Positions 43,051 through 52,737 are shown, numbered from the stretch's first letter. The stretch: DNA of 64,000 nucleotides from Xanthobacter oligotrophicus (GCF_008364685.1 NZ_VTTL01000016.1:1-64000), one strand, 5' to 3'. The notes: generated from the letters alone by a model not told the origin. A program made the numbers and translations.

Positions 43051-44154
43051 ATGGCCGGTTTCTGGAAAAAATGGTTCGGGGCTGCCGAGGCGAAGACTGC
43101 AAGGCTTCTTCCCTTCGGTATCGATGTCGAGGTACCGCCGCAGCAGACACTCCTGGAGGCGGCCCTCGCGGCGGGTTTAGCCTTCCCGCACAGCTGTACC
43201 GTGGGAACCTGCGCATCGTGCAAGTGTCGCCTGGTGTCGGGCACCATCAAGCCGGCCATGAACTTCGGCTACACGCTCTCGAAGGAGGAGCTGGATGCGG
43301 GCTATATCCTCGCATGCCAGACCAAGCTGACCTCGGATGCCGTGCTTGAGGTGGACGCTGCGGGTGCCGATGCGCCCCCTCCGGAAACCTTCAATGGCAA
43401 AGTGACGGCGAGGACGCCTCTCACCCAAGACATTCTCGCCGTAACGGTAGCGCTCGACCGGCCCATGCGCTATGTGGCCGGGCAGTTCGCGACCCTGCGT
43501 GTCGGCGACGTGCCACCCCGTTCCTATTCCTTTGCGGACCCGCCCGAGCGCGCGGGGCGCTCGGAGGTGTCGTTCTTCATCCGGCGGACGCCGGGCGGCG
43601 CCTTCACCGAACCCCTGTTCGCGGGTGCGTTTGATGCGCTTCCCATTGAAGTGGAAGGGCCGCACGGAGGTTTCTTTCTCCGCCCTGGAGACGGACCCAT
43701 GGTTTGCGTCGCCGGCGGCAGCGGCCTCGCTCCGTTGATGAGTTTGTTGCTGGATGCGCGCAAGAACAACATCCGGCGACCCTGCGTTCTGCTGTTCGGC
43801 GCGAGGACTCGTGCCGACCTCTACAAAACGGTGGAGATTGAGACGTTGGCGCAGACCTGGCTCGCCGATTTTCGGTTCGTCCCCGTGCTGAGCGCCGAAC
43901 CGGAGGAGTCGACTTGGTCCGGGCACCGCGGCTTCGTCACCGATGTGCTGGAGGGCGTTCTCCCCTCCGTCCTGGGCGAGGATAGCCCGCGCGCCCATGC
44001 CTACATGTGCGGCCCCCCGCCCATGATCGACCATGCGGTGACGGTGCTCACGAAAGCGGGGGTCGACATCGGTAACGTCCACTATGACAAGTTCACCGAT
44101 TCTCGCCCGCATCCGACGTCCAGTGGGGAGCCAACTCTGGCGCAGGCCCGCTGA
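43051..44154 (+). CDS. [2Fe-2S] ferredoxin-NAD(P)H reductase (XylA/CymAb-like)
   Basis: A 367-aa two-part electron carrier. The plant-type ferredoxin domain has cysteines at 49, 54, 57 and 89 (HSCTVGTCASCKCRL; YILACQ). The FAD/NAD half has RSYSFADPP for FAD, GGSGLAPLMSLL for NAD and YMCGPPPMID near the end. It transfers electrons from NAD(P)H to the AlkB/XylM-type hydroxylase, as XylA does for XylM. The hydroxylase is 4.4 kb away on the other strand, so the two are not in one operon. Confidence 0.88.
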   Translation: MAGFWKKWFGAAEAKTARLLPFGIDVEVPPQQTLLEAALAAGLAFPHSCTVGTCASCKCRLVSGTIKPAMNFGYTLSKEELDAGYILACQTKLTSDAVLEVDAAGADAPPPETFNGKVTARTPLTQDILAVTVALDRPMRYVAGQFATLRVGDVPPRSYSFADPPERAGRSEVSFFIRRTPGGAFTEPLFAGAFDALPIEVEGPHGGFFLRPGDGPMVCVAGGSGLAPLMSLLLDARKNNIRRPCVLLFGARTRADLYKTVEIETLAQTWLADFRFVPVLSAEPEESTWSGHRGFVTDVLEGVLPSVLGEDSPRAHAYMCGPPPMIDHAVTVLTKAGVDIGNVHYDKFTDSRPHPTSSGEPTLAQAR

Positions 44155-44461
44155 CGCGTTTCCGCTGGAGCGGGTACTGCGTCGCGTGAAGCAATGGCGC
44201 CGACATGGGAGGACGTCTTCGCCTGTGAGCGGAACCCGGCAACTCCTGGGGTCCACATGGGCACGGCATTTGAAGACATCCCGTGGGGCCTCGCCATGGC
44301 GAGGCGTGTGGAGGCATTGTCGTGATCGGCGCGGCCACCTGCTCGCCTCGTCGGTTCCTTGATCCGTGGCGCGACCCTGTACTTTAGTCCGGGCTGGGCC
44401 TAACATTTCAGGCAGATAATTGATTAAACGGCAAAAAGCCGGATAACGAGGAAACGCGCCG
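44155..44461. other. Regulatory spacer before the LuxR gene
   Basis: A 307-bp gap with no gene. It holds a perfect 18-bp palindrome, GCCTCGCCA-TGGCGAGGC (44288-44305), and, close to the start of the regulator, a short GC hairpin. Either could be a terminator for the reductase gene or an operator for the regulator. Confidence 0.45.
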
Positions 44462-47257
44462 ATGAGGGATATCGCCTTCCGGCGGGAGAGCATCGCTCTA
44501 CCGCAGGGCGAAAGGCCGCCTATTGCCTCTTCCCGCCAGAGTTCGAAGCTGGAAGTGGACGCCCGGCGGGTTGGCACCACGAAGGGCGCATCCCGGGCGC
44601 CGATCTATACATTCGTGCCCGTCGAAACGTCGCTGTATCGCTCGCTGTCTTCGCCATGGGAACAAAGGAAGATCACGACCCTGGTGGCGCCACCAGGGTA
44701 TGGCAAGACTGTTCTTTTATCTCAACTGTATCACCACTATAGCGGTCTGGGCATAGAGTGCATCTGGATCGGTCTGGAGGAACGGGACACCAGTCTCGGT
44801 GCCGTGCTGAGTAAGATGGAAGCGGCTGTCGGCGTTCTCACTCCCGGGTGGGTGTTGACTGCGTCGCTGCCGGCAACCGATGCGGTTGATCGCATGGACG
44901 GCATTCGCGCTCATCTGGAGCAGCAGGTCGACAACGTTGCTATCTTTATCGACAATATTGACTTCTGCCACGACAATGTGGGGGATTTCATCGACCACCT
45001 GGTGTTCCACACACCGGAAAACGTCATCCTTCTCGTATCCTCGGCCTCGACGCCGGTGCCCTTCAATACTGCCAGGGGTCAACTGGAAGGTCTGGTGCGG
45101 ACGATCAAGACCGCCGACCTGACCTTTGATCGTTGCGCCACTGCGCAGTTGTTCGCTCAGGCAGGTCTCCCCCCCATTGATACGCCCGCCCTCGAGGCCG
45201 TGGTGCGGCGCACCGAGGGGTGGCCGGCGGCGGTGCGGTTGCTTCAACTCATCGTCGACAATGAAAAGCAGCTCGACCGTGGCATCGAGCTGCTGTCGGG
45301 CGACGATGTGCACGTGGCCGACCTGCTCTCGCGTCGGCTGATGGCCTCCCTCGAGCCGGATCTCGTCCAGTTCCTCTACGAGATCTGTGGGTTCCGCCGC
45401 TTTTCGCGGGCTCTGGCGTTCCAGGCGACTGCTGACGAAAGGGCGCCGTTGTGGATCGACTTTCTGGTGGAACGCAATTTCCTCATCATCCCTCTCGACG
45501 AGCGGCGCGAGTGGTACCGCTTCCACACGCTGCTCCGGGAATTCCTCATCAAGGAGGCTCGGCGACATTTGCCAGCGTCGCGTCGGGTGGAGGTCCATCT
45601 GTCTGCCGCCCGATGGCTCGCCAAGAAGGGGGATTGCATCGGGGCCCTGGAACTCGCCATCGGCGCAAATGATCTTGGTATGGCCAGCGGATTGCTGGAT
45701 CAGGTGGCCTGCCTGCTGGTGCGCGACCAAGGTGATACCTCGGCCTTCCTTGAATGGTTGGAGCGCAGCGATCAGGCGGGGGTCGTCCGGGGCGTTCACG
45801 CCACCTTCTGGTATGTCTGGTCGCTGCTGTTCGAGCAGCGGTACGAGGCGGCGCGCGACGAGGCCAAGCGTGCGCTGCAGCAGGTCGAACTCGGTCCCCC
45901 GAGTGACCTCGCCCGCGACCTCGCGGCACGGCTCGATCTCGTGACGGTCCTCGCGGCCCTGCATCTCGATTCGCTTGGTGTCGTGCTTTCGGATGCGGAG
46001 GCGTGGCTGAAGGCCCATGCGGATGGCGATCCGTTTGACGTCTCGGCGGCGGCTGGAGCCTGCGCGCTCGCCCTGCTGCCGGCCTTCCAGTTTGCCGAGG
46101 CACGCAACATCCTTCTCACGGCGCACAGCACGATCGCTCGTTCCCCCACCGTTTACGGGCGGTGCTGGGTGGAAACGATCGCGGCGATGACCGACCTCGC
46201 CCAGGGCAACCCGGCGGCTACGGAAGAGCGGATGCTGGAGCTGGAGGGCATCGCGCGGCGAGAAATCGCCCCGACAGCCAGCATCGCATCCATCGTCGCG
46301 GTGGTGCGGGCTGCGGCCCTCTACGACCTCGGCCGCTTCGATGAAGCCAGGGAGGCGGTGGCTATCAATCTGGAGCGTGCTGCGCGCAACGGGATTCCCG
46401 ACACCAGCAGACTTGCCCTTGAAGTTGCAGCAACCTTTGCGGTCGCGGGCGACTCCGCATTCTCGGTGGGCGACCTCAGGAAGATCGCGCGCACTTTTCC
46501 CAAGCGCATCGGTCTTATGCTCGAACTGCAGTTCGTCCGCCAGTATCTGCTCCGCGAGGATCTCGAAGAGGCGGTGGAACTGGCGAGCAGTCTCGGATGG
46601 GATGTGCGAAGCGGTTGGCCGCGTTCTCTCCTGGCTTCGGCCACGGAGGTGGAGAAGGCGGCGGCCGCCTTTACCACTGGTTGCCTGCTGACCGCCCTGG
46701 GCCATCTGGCGGCCGCTGCGGAACTCGTCCAGGCGGAGTTGCGCCAGGCGCAGGAAAAAGGGCGGCGCAAGGCACAGGTCGAACTGCTGCTGCTCGCCGC
46801 CGAGATCCATATGCGGATGAACGCACGGGGCTCGGCCTTGCGTTACCTGTCGCGGGCCATCTGCGCGGCGGCCAAGCGCAACCTGCTCGGTCCGTTTCTC
46901 GAGCGCCGGGTAGTCCTGGCGCATCTGATCGGGAATGCGCGGCCGAAGGAACTCGGGTTGACCAGTCGCGAGGAACTGGCCCTGTACGTGGAGATCCAGC
47001 GCCTCGTCAGCGGGACGCCATCGGAAGAATCGTCCGGAGATCTCCTGGAGGGTCTGGTTGAACCGCTGACGCCGCGGGAGATCGAACTCCTGCACCTGCT
47101 CGAGGCGGGGTACGACAATACTCAGATCGCCGAGCGGCTGGTCGTGACAGTACGTACTATCAAATGGCACCTGTCGAACCTTTACGCCAAGCTCGGCGTG
47201 AAAAGCCGCACTGCCGCCGTGGCGAAGGCGCGCGCCCTGAGACTGCTTCAGCAGTAG
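44462..47257 (+). CDS. AlkS/MalT-like LuxR-family transcriptional regulator
   Basis: A 931-aa signal-transducing ATPase. Walker A VAPPGYGKT (about residues 75-83), a NB-ARC-like core, a long helical-repeat region (about 380-840), and a C-terminal LuxR HTH (869-931) with NTQIAERLVVTVRTIKWHLS. This is the MalT/AlkS build: ligand and ATP drive oligomerisation and activation. AlkS controls alkane hydroxylase operons in Pseudomonas. Its neighbours here are an AlkB/XylM-like hydroxylase, an alcohol dehydrogenase and the reductase, so it probably senses the hydrocarbon substrate. It ends at a strong terminator. Confidence 0.85.
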   Translation: MRDIAFRRESIALPQGERPPIASSRQSSKLEVDARRVGTTKGASRAPIYTFVPVETSLYRSLSSPWEQRKITTLVAPPGYGKTVLLSQLYHHYSGLGIECIWIGLEERDTSLGAVLSKMEAAVGVLTPGWVLTASLPATDAVDRMDGIRAHLEQQVDNVAIFIDNIDFCHDNVGDFIDHLVFHTPENVILLVSSASTPVPFNTARGQLEGLVRTIKTADLTFDRCATAQLFAQAGLPPIDTPALEAVVRRTEGWPAAVRLLQLIVDNEKQLDRGIELLSGDDVHVADLLSRRLMASLEPDLVQFLYEICGFRRFSRALAFQATADERAPLWIDFLVERNFLIIPLDERREWYRFHTLLREFLIKEARRHLPASRRVEVHLSAARWLAKKGDCIGALELAIGANDLGMASGLLDQVACLLVRDQGDTSAFLEWLERSDQAGVVRGVHATFWYVWSLLFEQRYEAARDEAKRALQQVELGPPSDLARDLAARLDLVTVLAALHLDSLGVVLSDAEAWLKAHADGDPFDVSAAAGACALALLPAFQFAEARNILLTAHSTIARSPTVYGRCWVETIAAMTDLAQGNPAATEERMLELEGIARREIAPTASIASIVAVVRAAALYDLGRFDEAREAVAINLERAARNGIPDTSRLALEVAATFAVAGDSAFSVGDLRKIARTFPKRIGLMLELQFVRQYLLREDLEEAVELASSLGWDVRSGWPRSLLASATEVEKAAAAFTTGCLLTALGHLAAAAELVQAELRQAQEKGRRKAQVELLLLAAEIHMRMNARGSALRYLSRAICAAAKRNLLGPFLERRVVLAHLIGNARPKELGLTSREELALYVEIQRLVSGTPSEESSGDLLEGLVEPLTPREIELLHLLEAGYDNTQIAERLVVTVRTIKWHLSNLYAKLGVKSRTAAVAKARALRLLQQ

Positions 47258-47278
47258 GCTGCGGTTCAGCCGCAGGAG

Positions 47279-47309
47279 AAAGGGGAAGCCGTCATGCGGC
47301 TTCCCCTTT
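47279..47309. terminator. Bidirectional terminator
   Basis: Perfect 13-bp stem AAAGGGGAAGCCG (47279-47291) and its complement (47297-47309), 5-base loop. It lies between the convergent regulator and alcohol dehydrogenase genes and has A/T-rich stem ends that give U-runs in both directions. A textbook intrinsic terminator. Confidence 0.88.
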
Positions 47310-47318
47310 CGGCGAGCT

Positions 47319-48473
47319 TTACACGTCGGAGACCTTGAGCAGCGGCTTGATGGCCTTGCCGTGCTCCACGTCCTCGAACGCCTGGTTGATGGCATCGAAC
47401 GGATAGATCGACAGCAGCCGATCGAACGGCAGGCGCCCGGCTAGGTGATGCTGGACGAGTTCCGGGATGAAGGCCCGGGGGTCGCTGTCGCCCTCGATGA
47501 TCGACTTGATCGTGATGCCCCGCGCCAGCACCGACATGATGTTGAACTGGAGCATGGCATCTGGCGCGGCGAAGCCGAGCATGCCGGCGACGCCCTTCGG
47601 CAGCAGCGCATCGAGAGCGCCGGCGATCACGACCGGCAGGCCGGTGGTGTCGAGCACATGCGTCATGCCTCCGGCGACCCGGCCGATTTCCGCGGCCACG
47701 TCGGGGATCGCCTTCGGGTCGATCACGTGCGTGGCGCCGAACTCCAGCCCGAGTTCGCGTCGCCCGGCCTGCGGCTCGACGAGGACGATTTTGGCTGCGC
47801 CGGTGATCTTCGCCGCCATCACCGCGCTCAGGCCCACCGCGCCACCGCCAAAGATTGCCACCGAATCACCACGCCCGACGGCAAGGGAGTTCATGATGGC
47901 GCCAGCTCCGGTCTGGATGCCGCAACCGAGTGGGCCGAGGCGCTCCAGGGGGGCCTCTTTCGGCACCACCACCGTGTCGCGCTCCTTGGCGATGGCGTGA
48001 GTGGCGAAGGAGGATTGGCCGAAGAATCGGGCGTTGATGCTTCGAGCGTCCGTGCTCATGGGCGTGGAGCCGTCGGCGCGCTGCGCAGAGAAGTTCTCAC
48101 GCATGAAATTGTAGCAGTTGGCGGGGGCAAACTTGCCGCAATTGGGACATTCGCCGCACGAGGCGAAGGAGAGCACCACGTGGTCGCCCACCTTCACGTT
48201 CTTCACCGCGGCACCGATGGCCTCCACCACGCCCGAACCCTCGTGGCCGAGCACCACCGGCAAGGGCAACGGGAAGGCGCCCTTGCAGACCACGTCGGTG
48301 TGGCAGACCCCGACCCCGACGATGCGAACCAGCACCTCGTCGGCACGGGGCGCCTGCAGCGTCACGTCGGCGATGTCGAAGGGCGCATTCGGTTCCGAGA
48401 GAAGTGCCGCCCGTGCTGCGATCCCGGGCGCAACCTGAGGCGCGTCCTTGAACAAGATATCCGTGTCACCCAT
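47319..48473 (-). CDS. Zinc alcohol dehydrogenase (benzyl/aryl alcohol type)
   Basis: A zinc MDR of 384 aa from ATG 48473; a start at 48479 adds two codons, but the AAGGTGAGG site spaces better to 48473. Catalytic zinc in VGVCHTDVV and GHEGSGVVE; structural zinc cysteines in CGECPNCGKFAPANC. FGGGAVGLSAVMAAKI binds NAD. The branch includes XylB-type benzyl alcohol and geraniol dehydrogenases. It follows the hydroxylase gene with a 36-bp gap on the same strand and would oxidise its alcohol product. Confidence 0.9.
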   Translation of the reverse strand: MGDTDILFKDAPQVAPGIAARAALLSEPNAPFDIADVTLQAPRADEVLVRIVGVGVCHTDVVCKGAFPLPLPVVLGHEGSGVVEAIGAAVKNVKVGDHVVLSFASCGECPNCGKFAPANCYNFMRENFSAQRADGSTPMSTDARSINARFFGQSSFATHAIAKERDTVVVPKEAPLERLGPLGCGIQTGAGAIMNSLAVGRGDSVAIFGGGAVGLSAVMAAKITGAAKIVLVEPQAGRRELGLEFGATHVIDPKAIPDVAAEIGRVAGGMTHVLDTTGLPVVIAGALDALLPKGVAGMLGFAAPDAMLQFNIMSVLARGITIKSIIEGDSDPRAFIPELVQHHLAGRLPFDRLLSIYPFDAINQAFEDVEHGKAIKPLLKVSDV

Positions 48474-48515
48474 TTGCATTCCTCACCTTGATTCTGGTTC
48501 GTGGGGACGGCTGCC

Positions 48516-49625
48516 TCACTCGGCGGCCACTCCTGCGGCACCGCTGGTGGGGGCGTCGAACCAGTCCGGCCAGCCGGCGGTGCGATTCTGCTCCCGGGCG
48601 AGGCGGCGCTCTTCGGGCGAAGCCTTGGTGAGATCCCACTCGCGCAATGCCGGCTTGGCGATGAAATGCTCCCACACCGGGGGCACCAGCGCGGCGGCGA
48701 AGCACACGAACACGCTCGGCATCTTCACGGCGGTGGCATCCGGGACCAGCGCGTAATACGGCTTGTAGGCGTCGAGGTGGTGGTCGGCGTGGTTGGTGAT
48801 CTCCCAGCCGAAGATGCGGCTCAGCGGGTGCAGGTGGTTCCATACGTGGCGCCTCTGAATCGGAGCGCCCGGCAGGCGAATCAAGCCATAGTGCTGGAAG
48901 TAATTGAAGGACTCGGCCCAGATACGGCCCACGATCATGGCGACGAGGCAGGCGAACACCGCCTTCCAGCCCCCTACCAGGAAGATGGCCCCCTGCATGA
49001 TCGCTTGGCCGAGGATCATCTTGTAGATGCGGTGGCCGATGGACCAGCGGCCCTTGCCCTGCTTCGCGAGCGCATCGCTCTCCGCCCGCAGCGAGGTATG
49101 GGTGCTTTCCAGCAGTGCGCCGGCCGTGAAGCTGTAGAGGTTCGCGCCGCGCAGCGCGGTGTCGGAATCGGGATCCGTTGCCACGTCGATGTGGTGGCCG
49201 ATGACATGGGCGATGTCACGCGTGAGGTCGAAATAACAGATCTGCGCTACACGGCCGACGAAGCGCGAAAGCGCCCCGCGCTGATGGTAGAGTTCATGCG
49301 AGACCGGAACCATCGGCACCACCGAGAGCCAGGCGAGGCCGACAACCGAGCCGAGCATCTCCCATCCCGTCATGCCCTGGGACACGCGCCAGGCGAAGAT
49401 GAAATAGAGCGAAATGCCGGCGATGGTCGAGACATAGAGCGGGACGAGCGCGAAGAAGTGGTTCTTGATCTTCCGCGCCGCGAGATCCCGAGGAAGGCAC
49501 ATGTCGATGACCATCAGGATCGGGAAGCTGAGGATGGCCGCATAAACCCAATCACCGCCCATGTAGAAGCCATATCCGGCGATGAGTTGGACCATGAATG
49601 GAAGGTAATAAAGAAGATACGACAT
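48516..49625 (-). CDS. AlkB/XylM-type membrane diiron hydroxylase
   Basis: A 369-aa integral membrane monooxygenase with all histidine boxes: HELYH (110-114), HVIGHH (140-145), NYFQHYG (241-247) and NHADHH (278-283), and about six hydrophobic segments. The family hydroxylates terminal methyl groups: alkanes (AlkB), xylenes (XylM) or p-cymene (CymAa). Its size and the separate [2Fe-2S]-fused reductase fit the XylM/CymAa group better than rubredoxin-dependent AlkB. The co-located benzyl-alcohol-type dehydrogenase and coniferyl-aldehyde-type dehydrogenase agree. First gene of a two-gene minus-strand operon; a divergent OmpW gene lies across a 471-bp promoter region. Confidence 0.9.
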   Translation of the reverse strand: MSYLLYYLPFMVQLIAGYGFYMGGDWVYAAILSFPILMVIDMCLPRDLAARKIKNHFFALVPLYVSTIAGISLYFIFAWRVSQGMTGWEMLGSVVGLAWLSVVPMVPVSHELYHQRGALSRFVGRVAQICYFDLTRDIAHVIGHHIDVATDPDSDTALRGANLYSFTAGALLESTHTSLRAESDALAKQGKGRWSIGHRIYKMILGQAIMQGAIFLVGGWKAVFACLVAMIVGRIWAESFNYFQHYGLIRLPGAPIQRRHVWNHLHPLSRIFGWEITNHADHHLDAYKPYYALVPDATAVKMPSVFVCFAAALVPPVWEHFIAKPALREWDLTKASPEERRLAREQNRTAGWPDWFDAPTSGAAGVAAE

Positions 49626-50096
49626 GACGCCTCCTCCGCGATATTCAGGTTATATTTGAGCCCGTCGCCCAGGTGCGAGGGAGGAGGCGGCATAGGCCTC
49701 CCTCGATCCGGCACACTGCGGACGGGTGCAGTCTAGGAAGATGGGCGGGGAGGCCGACTGTACGAAAGTTTGGCCGAAGAGAATTTGAATCGCGCCCACC
49801 GCCTTTCTTCGTCCTGAAATCTATTCGCTTGGGTGGGCGGCGACGCCTGTGGCCAGGACAACACGGAGCGCTTTTCCTGCTCCGACCCATCCCAAAGTAC
49901 AGGGCAAGAGCCGGGGACTTGTGGCGTGTTCCAGGGTGCGGAGCCGCGCATCGCTTGTCCTGCCCTTCCCGGAAAGATGACCCCATCAAGAGGGTTCGGG
50001 GCATGTGGGCCGAGATCGAGGCCATTGCGCGCGATCTCGGCGACACATGGGCGGACCTGTCCGCCACAATGAAAATGGGAATGGGGGGAATGGGAA
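49626..50096. promoter_or_regulatory. Divergent promoter region of the hydroxylase and OmpW genes
   Basis: A 471-bp gap without a supported gene. It contains a 9-bp inverted repeat CGAGGGAGG/CCTCCCTCG (49676-49705) in the leader of the hydroxylase gene and AT-rich stretches close to both starts. A MalT-type regulator usually binds direct repeats at such sites, but I found no unambiguous ones by eye. Confidence 0.5.
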
Positions 50097-50783
50097 ATGG
50101 GCGTTAAACTAATTTATTCTCGTGCCGGCATTGCTGCGGCGACGATGTTGGTAAGTGTATCCCTGTCGTGCGCTGCCGATTTGCTGGAGCCCGCCCCTCT
50201 CGCTGAGGCGTCTTCTCCGTGGTTCATCAGGCTCGGCGCGGCCGGGGTCTTCTTCGATTCGAGTGCATCGTTGAAACTTGCCGCTCAACCCGTTCCGGGC
50301 GCGACTGCTTTTGCCGATGACAACTACACAGCCATGTTTGAGGTGGGTTGGTATCTCAACAAAAACATTTCCTTCACCATCACGGGGGGCTACCCGCCCA
50401 CCGCGAGCCTCCATGGGGCCGGAACTGCTGCGCCGTTCGGCGTGATCGGCCAAGCGACTTACGGGCCCGCCGTCCTGGCGGCGCAGTACCACTTCACCGA
50501 TTTCGGCAACTTCCAGCCCTATGTCGGTGGTGGTCTCACCTATGCGATCATCTTCAATTCCATGGATGGCGCGGTGTCCGGCCTGAAGGTCACGGGCGCT
50601 CCGGGGCTCGCGGTGCATGCCGGCTTCGACTACATGATTGATCGCCACTGGGGCCTGTTCGTCGACGTGAAGAAGCTTTGGCTGACGGTCGATGCATCGG
50701 GCTTGTTGCTGGGGTTTCCCGCGACGGCCGACGTCAAGCTGGACCCTCTGATCGTCTCGACGGGCATCACCTACCGCTTCTGA
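50097..50783 (+). CDS. OmpW/AlkL-family outer membrane protein
   Basis: A 228-aa beta-barrel protein. A Sec signal runs to about residue 27 (LSCAADLLEP). The mature part has the eight-strand OmpW pattern: SPWFIRLGAAGVFFD, FEVGWYLNKNISFTITGGYP, LAAQYHFTDFGNFQPYVGGG and a C-terminal YRF. OmpW members such as AlkL let hydrophobic substrates cross the outer membrane. It is divergent from the hydroxylase and fits hydrocarbon uptake. Confidence 0.88.
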   Translation: MGVKLIYSRAGIAAATMLVSVSLSCAADLLEPAPLAEASSPWFIRLGAAGVFFDSSASLKLAAQPVPGATAFADDNYTAMFEVGWYLNKNISFTITGGYPPTASLHGAGTAAPFGVIGQATYGPAVLAAQYHFTDFGNFQPYVGGGLTYAIIFNSMDGAVSGLKVTGAPGLAVHAGFDYMIDRHWGLFVDVKKLWLTVDASGLLLGFPATADVKLDPLIVSTGITYRF

Positions 50784-50895
50784 GCGACCCGGCGGGGGCG
50801 TGCCCGGCATCCCCCGCCAGGTATGGCGCCGTTTCGCCGATTCGGTTCTGGCCCAGGCGGTCCATCGAGAAATTTGGGAATGGACGGTCGTCGCG

Positions 50896-50936
50896 TTGAC
50901 TTTTTCCGTCCATATAGTATGGTAGCATACTATAAT
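50896..50936 (+). promoter_or_regulatory. Promoter with overlapping palindromic operator
   Basis: TTGACT (50896-50901) can serve as -35, with TATGGT (50918) 16 bp on as -10, or TATAAT at 50931 if the spacing is not limiting. A 9-bp perfect inverted repeat (TATAGTATG, GTAG spacer, complement; 50913-50934) covers the promoter core. Its left part is inside a 15-bp sequence (50908-50922) found again in reverse orientation at 58637-58651. This looks like the operator of a repressor controlling the downstream acyl-CoA ligase operon. Confidence 0.6.
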
Positions 50937-51027
50937 ACTTAGAACGATATCGTGCCTGTTCCCGGCCAATGCGCGGCGTCAGCCAACAGCCGGACGGAAC
51001 GAACAAAAGCCGCGGGGAGGCGGGACG

Positions 51028-52575
51028 ATGTGGGTTTACCCGGAAATCCGAACCCTGGGCGATCTTCCGAGCTACTACGCGCGGAGGCGGCCCGAGGCGC
51101 TTGCTCTGGTGTTCGAAGGGCACGGAACCAGCTGGGTCGAACTCGAGTCAAGATCCGCACGCTTTGCCGCTTTTCTTGTTGCGGAAGGAATTGGCCGAGG
51201 GGACTGTGTCGCCTACCTTGGCAAGAATTCGGATGATTTCTTCATCGCCATGTTCGGCGCCGCGAAGGCGGGTGCTGCGTTCCTGCCGCTGAACTGGCGT
51301 CTTGCCGCACCGGAAATCGACGAGGTGATCCAGGACGGAAGGCCGCGTCTCATCATCTTCGAAGAGGATCTGGCGCCACTTCTGCCACCGGTCGCGCCGG
51401 GCTCCTGCGCAATCCCCATTGGCGAGGGTCGGCGGATCGACGCCTACCAGGCCGGGAGCGGCAAAGACGGGCCCTTGCCACGAGTGGGCGAGGACGACGT
51501 CGCGATCCTGCTCTACACCTCGGGGACGACTGGTCATCCCAAGGGGGTGCTTCTGACCCATGGCAGCTTAAACCGTATGCGCCTGTGCGAGCATCTTGAG
51601 CCCGCTTTCCTGTGGGAGGAGGGCGACAGCTTCCTTTTTAACCTGCCGAACTTTCATCTGCTTGGCATCGGGCTGTCGCTGCAGTGCCTCTATAACGGGC
51701 TAACCCTCTTCATCCAGCGTCGTTTCGACCCGGCGGCGACGCTCGCTGCCCTCGGGGTTGTCCGCCCGACCTTGCTCGTGCTGACCCCGGTCATGATCCA
51801 GATGCTGCTGGATCACCCCGATGCGGCGAAGGCCGATTTTAGCTCCGTGCGCCTGACCATGTACGCGGGGTCGCCGATTTCCCTTGGCCTCATCAAGCGC
51901 GCCATTGCGGTGATGCCCTGCCGGTTCATGCAATTCTATGGCGCGACGGAAGTTGCGGGCGCGCTCTCGCTGCTGCGGCCAGAGGAACATGACCTGTCCG
52001 ACGAGAGCAAGCTCAAGTCGTGCGGACGACCGCTTCCCCTCATCGAATTCCGCATCGTCGATCCTTCGGGGCGTGAGATGCCTGTGGGCGAGCCGGGGGA
52101 GCTTTTGATTCGCACCCCTGCCATTTCCGCAGGTTATCTGAACAAGCCGGAGCCGACGGCGGCGGTCTTCCGGGAGGGCTGGTATGCCACGGGGGACGTT
52201 GCCTACCGCGACGAGGCGGGACTTTATTACATCGTGGACCGTGTGAAGGACATGATCATCACCGGTGGCGAGAACGTCTATTCCGCGGAGGTGGAGCATG
52301 CTCTCTCCACCCATCCTGCCGTCTCGGCAACGGCGGTGATCGGCGTGCCGGACGAAAAATGGGGGGAAGCGATCAAGGCTGTCGTCGTTCTGAAGGAAGG
52401 GGCGAGCGCGGATGTACAGGAATTGACCCACCACTGCCGCTCGAGGCTTGCCGGATACAAGGTTCCGAAGAGCTTCGACATCGTCGCGGAACTGCCCTGT
52501 ACCAGCACCGGCAAGATCGCGAAGAAGGAGTTGCGGGCGAAATACTGGAACGAGCAGCAACGATCGATTGCCTGA
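51028..52575 (+). CDS. Acyl-CoA ligase (AMP-forming)
   Basis: A 515-aa AMP-dependent synthetase. ATP-binding YTSGTTGHPKG, the adenylate motif QFYGATEVAGA, the hinge GWYATGDVAYRDEAG and VKDMIITGGENVYSAEVEHA, and the catalytic Lys in TSTGKIAKKEL. It should activate the carboxylic acid made by the aldehyde dehydrogenase, or one of the island's side-chain acids. In the cym operon an acyl-CoA synthetase accompanies a porin, as here. Confidence 0.92.
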   Translation: MWVYPEIRTLGDLPSYYARRRPEALALVFEGHGTSWVELESRSARFAAFLVAEGIGRGDCVAYLGKNSDDFFIAMFGAAKAGAAFLPLNWRLAAPEIDEVIQDGRPRLIIFEEDLAPLLPPVAPGSCAIPIGEGRRIDAYQAGSGKDGPLPRVGEDDVAILLYTSGTTGHPKGVLLTHGSLNRMRLCEHLEPAFLWEEGDSFLFNLPNFHLLGIGLSLQCLYNGLTLFIQRRFDPAATLAALGVVRPTLLVLTPVMIQMLLDHPDAAKADFSSVRLTMYAGSPISLGLIKRAIAVMPCRFMQFYGATEVAGALSLLRPEEHDLSDESKLKSCGRPLPLIEFRIVDPSGREMPVGEPGELLIRTPAISAGYLNKPEPTAAVFREGWYATGDVAYRDEAGLYYIVDRVKDMIITGGENVYSAEVEHALSTHPAVSATAVIGVPDEKWGEAIKAVVVLKEGASADVQELTHHCRSRLAGYKVPKSFDIVAELPCTSTGKIAKKELRAKYWNEQQRSIA

Positions 52576-52737
52576 TCGGAGATGCGCTATTCGGTCGTCG
52601 CCATGAAGCGCTGAACGAACCGCGCGCTCTGGCGGAATAACATAATCCTATGAGTTAGGTCGTCCGTGCGTCGCTCAGGCTCACGAACGGAAAAAAGTCA
52701 CGCGCGGCGAGCGGCGGACAGTGGGAGATGCGTGTCG

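Noticed and set aside
44717-47395. 892-aa minus-strand ORF
   Set aside because: Antisense of the AlkS-like gene and across the terminator; the plus frame has Walker A and LuxR motifs.
49673-50107. 144-aa plus-strand ORF in the hydroxylase/OmpW gap
   Set aside because: Arg/Gly/Pro-rich with no family features; lies in a promoter region with hairpin sequences.
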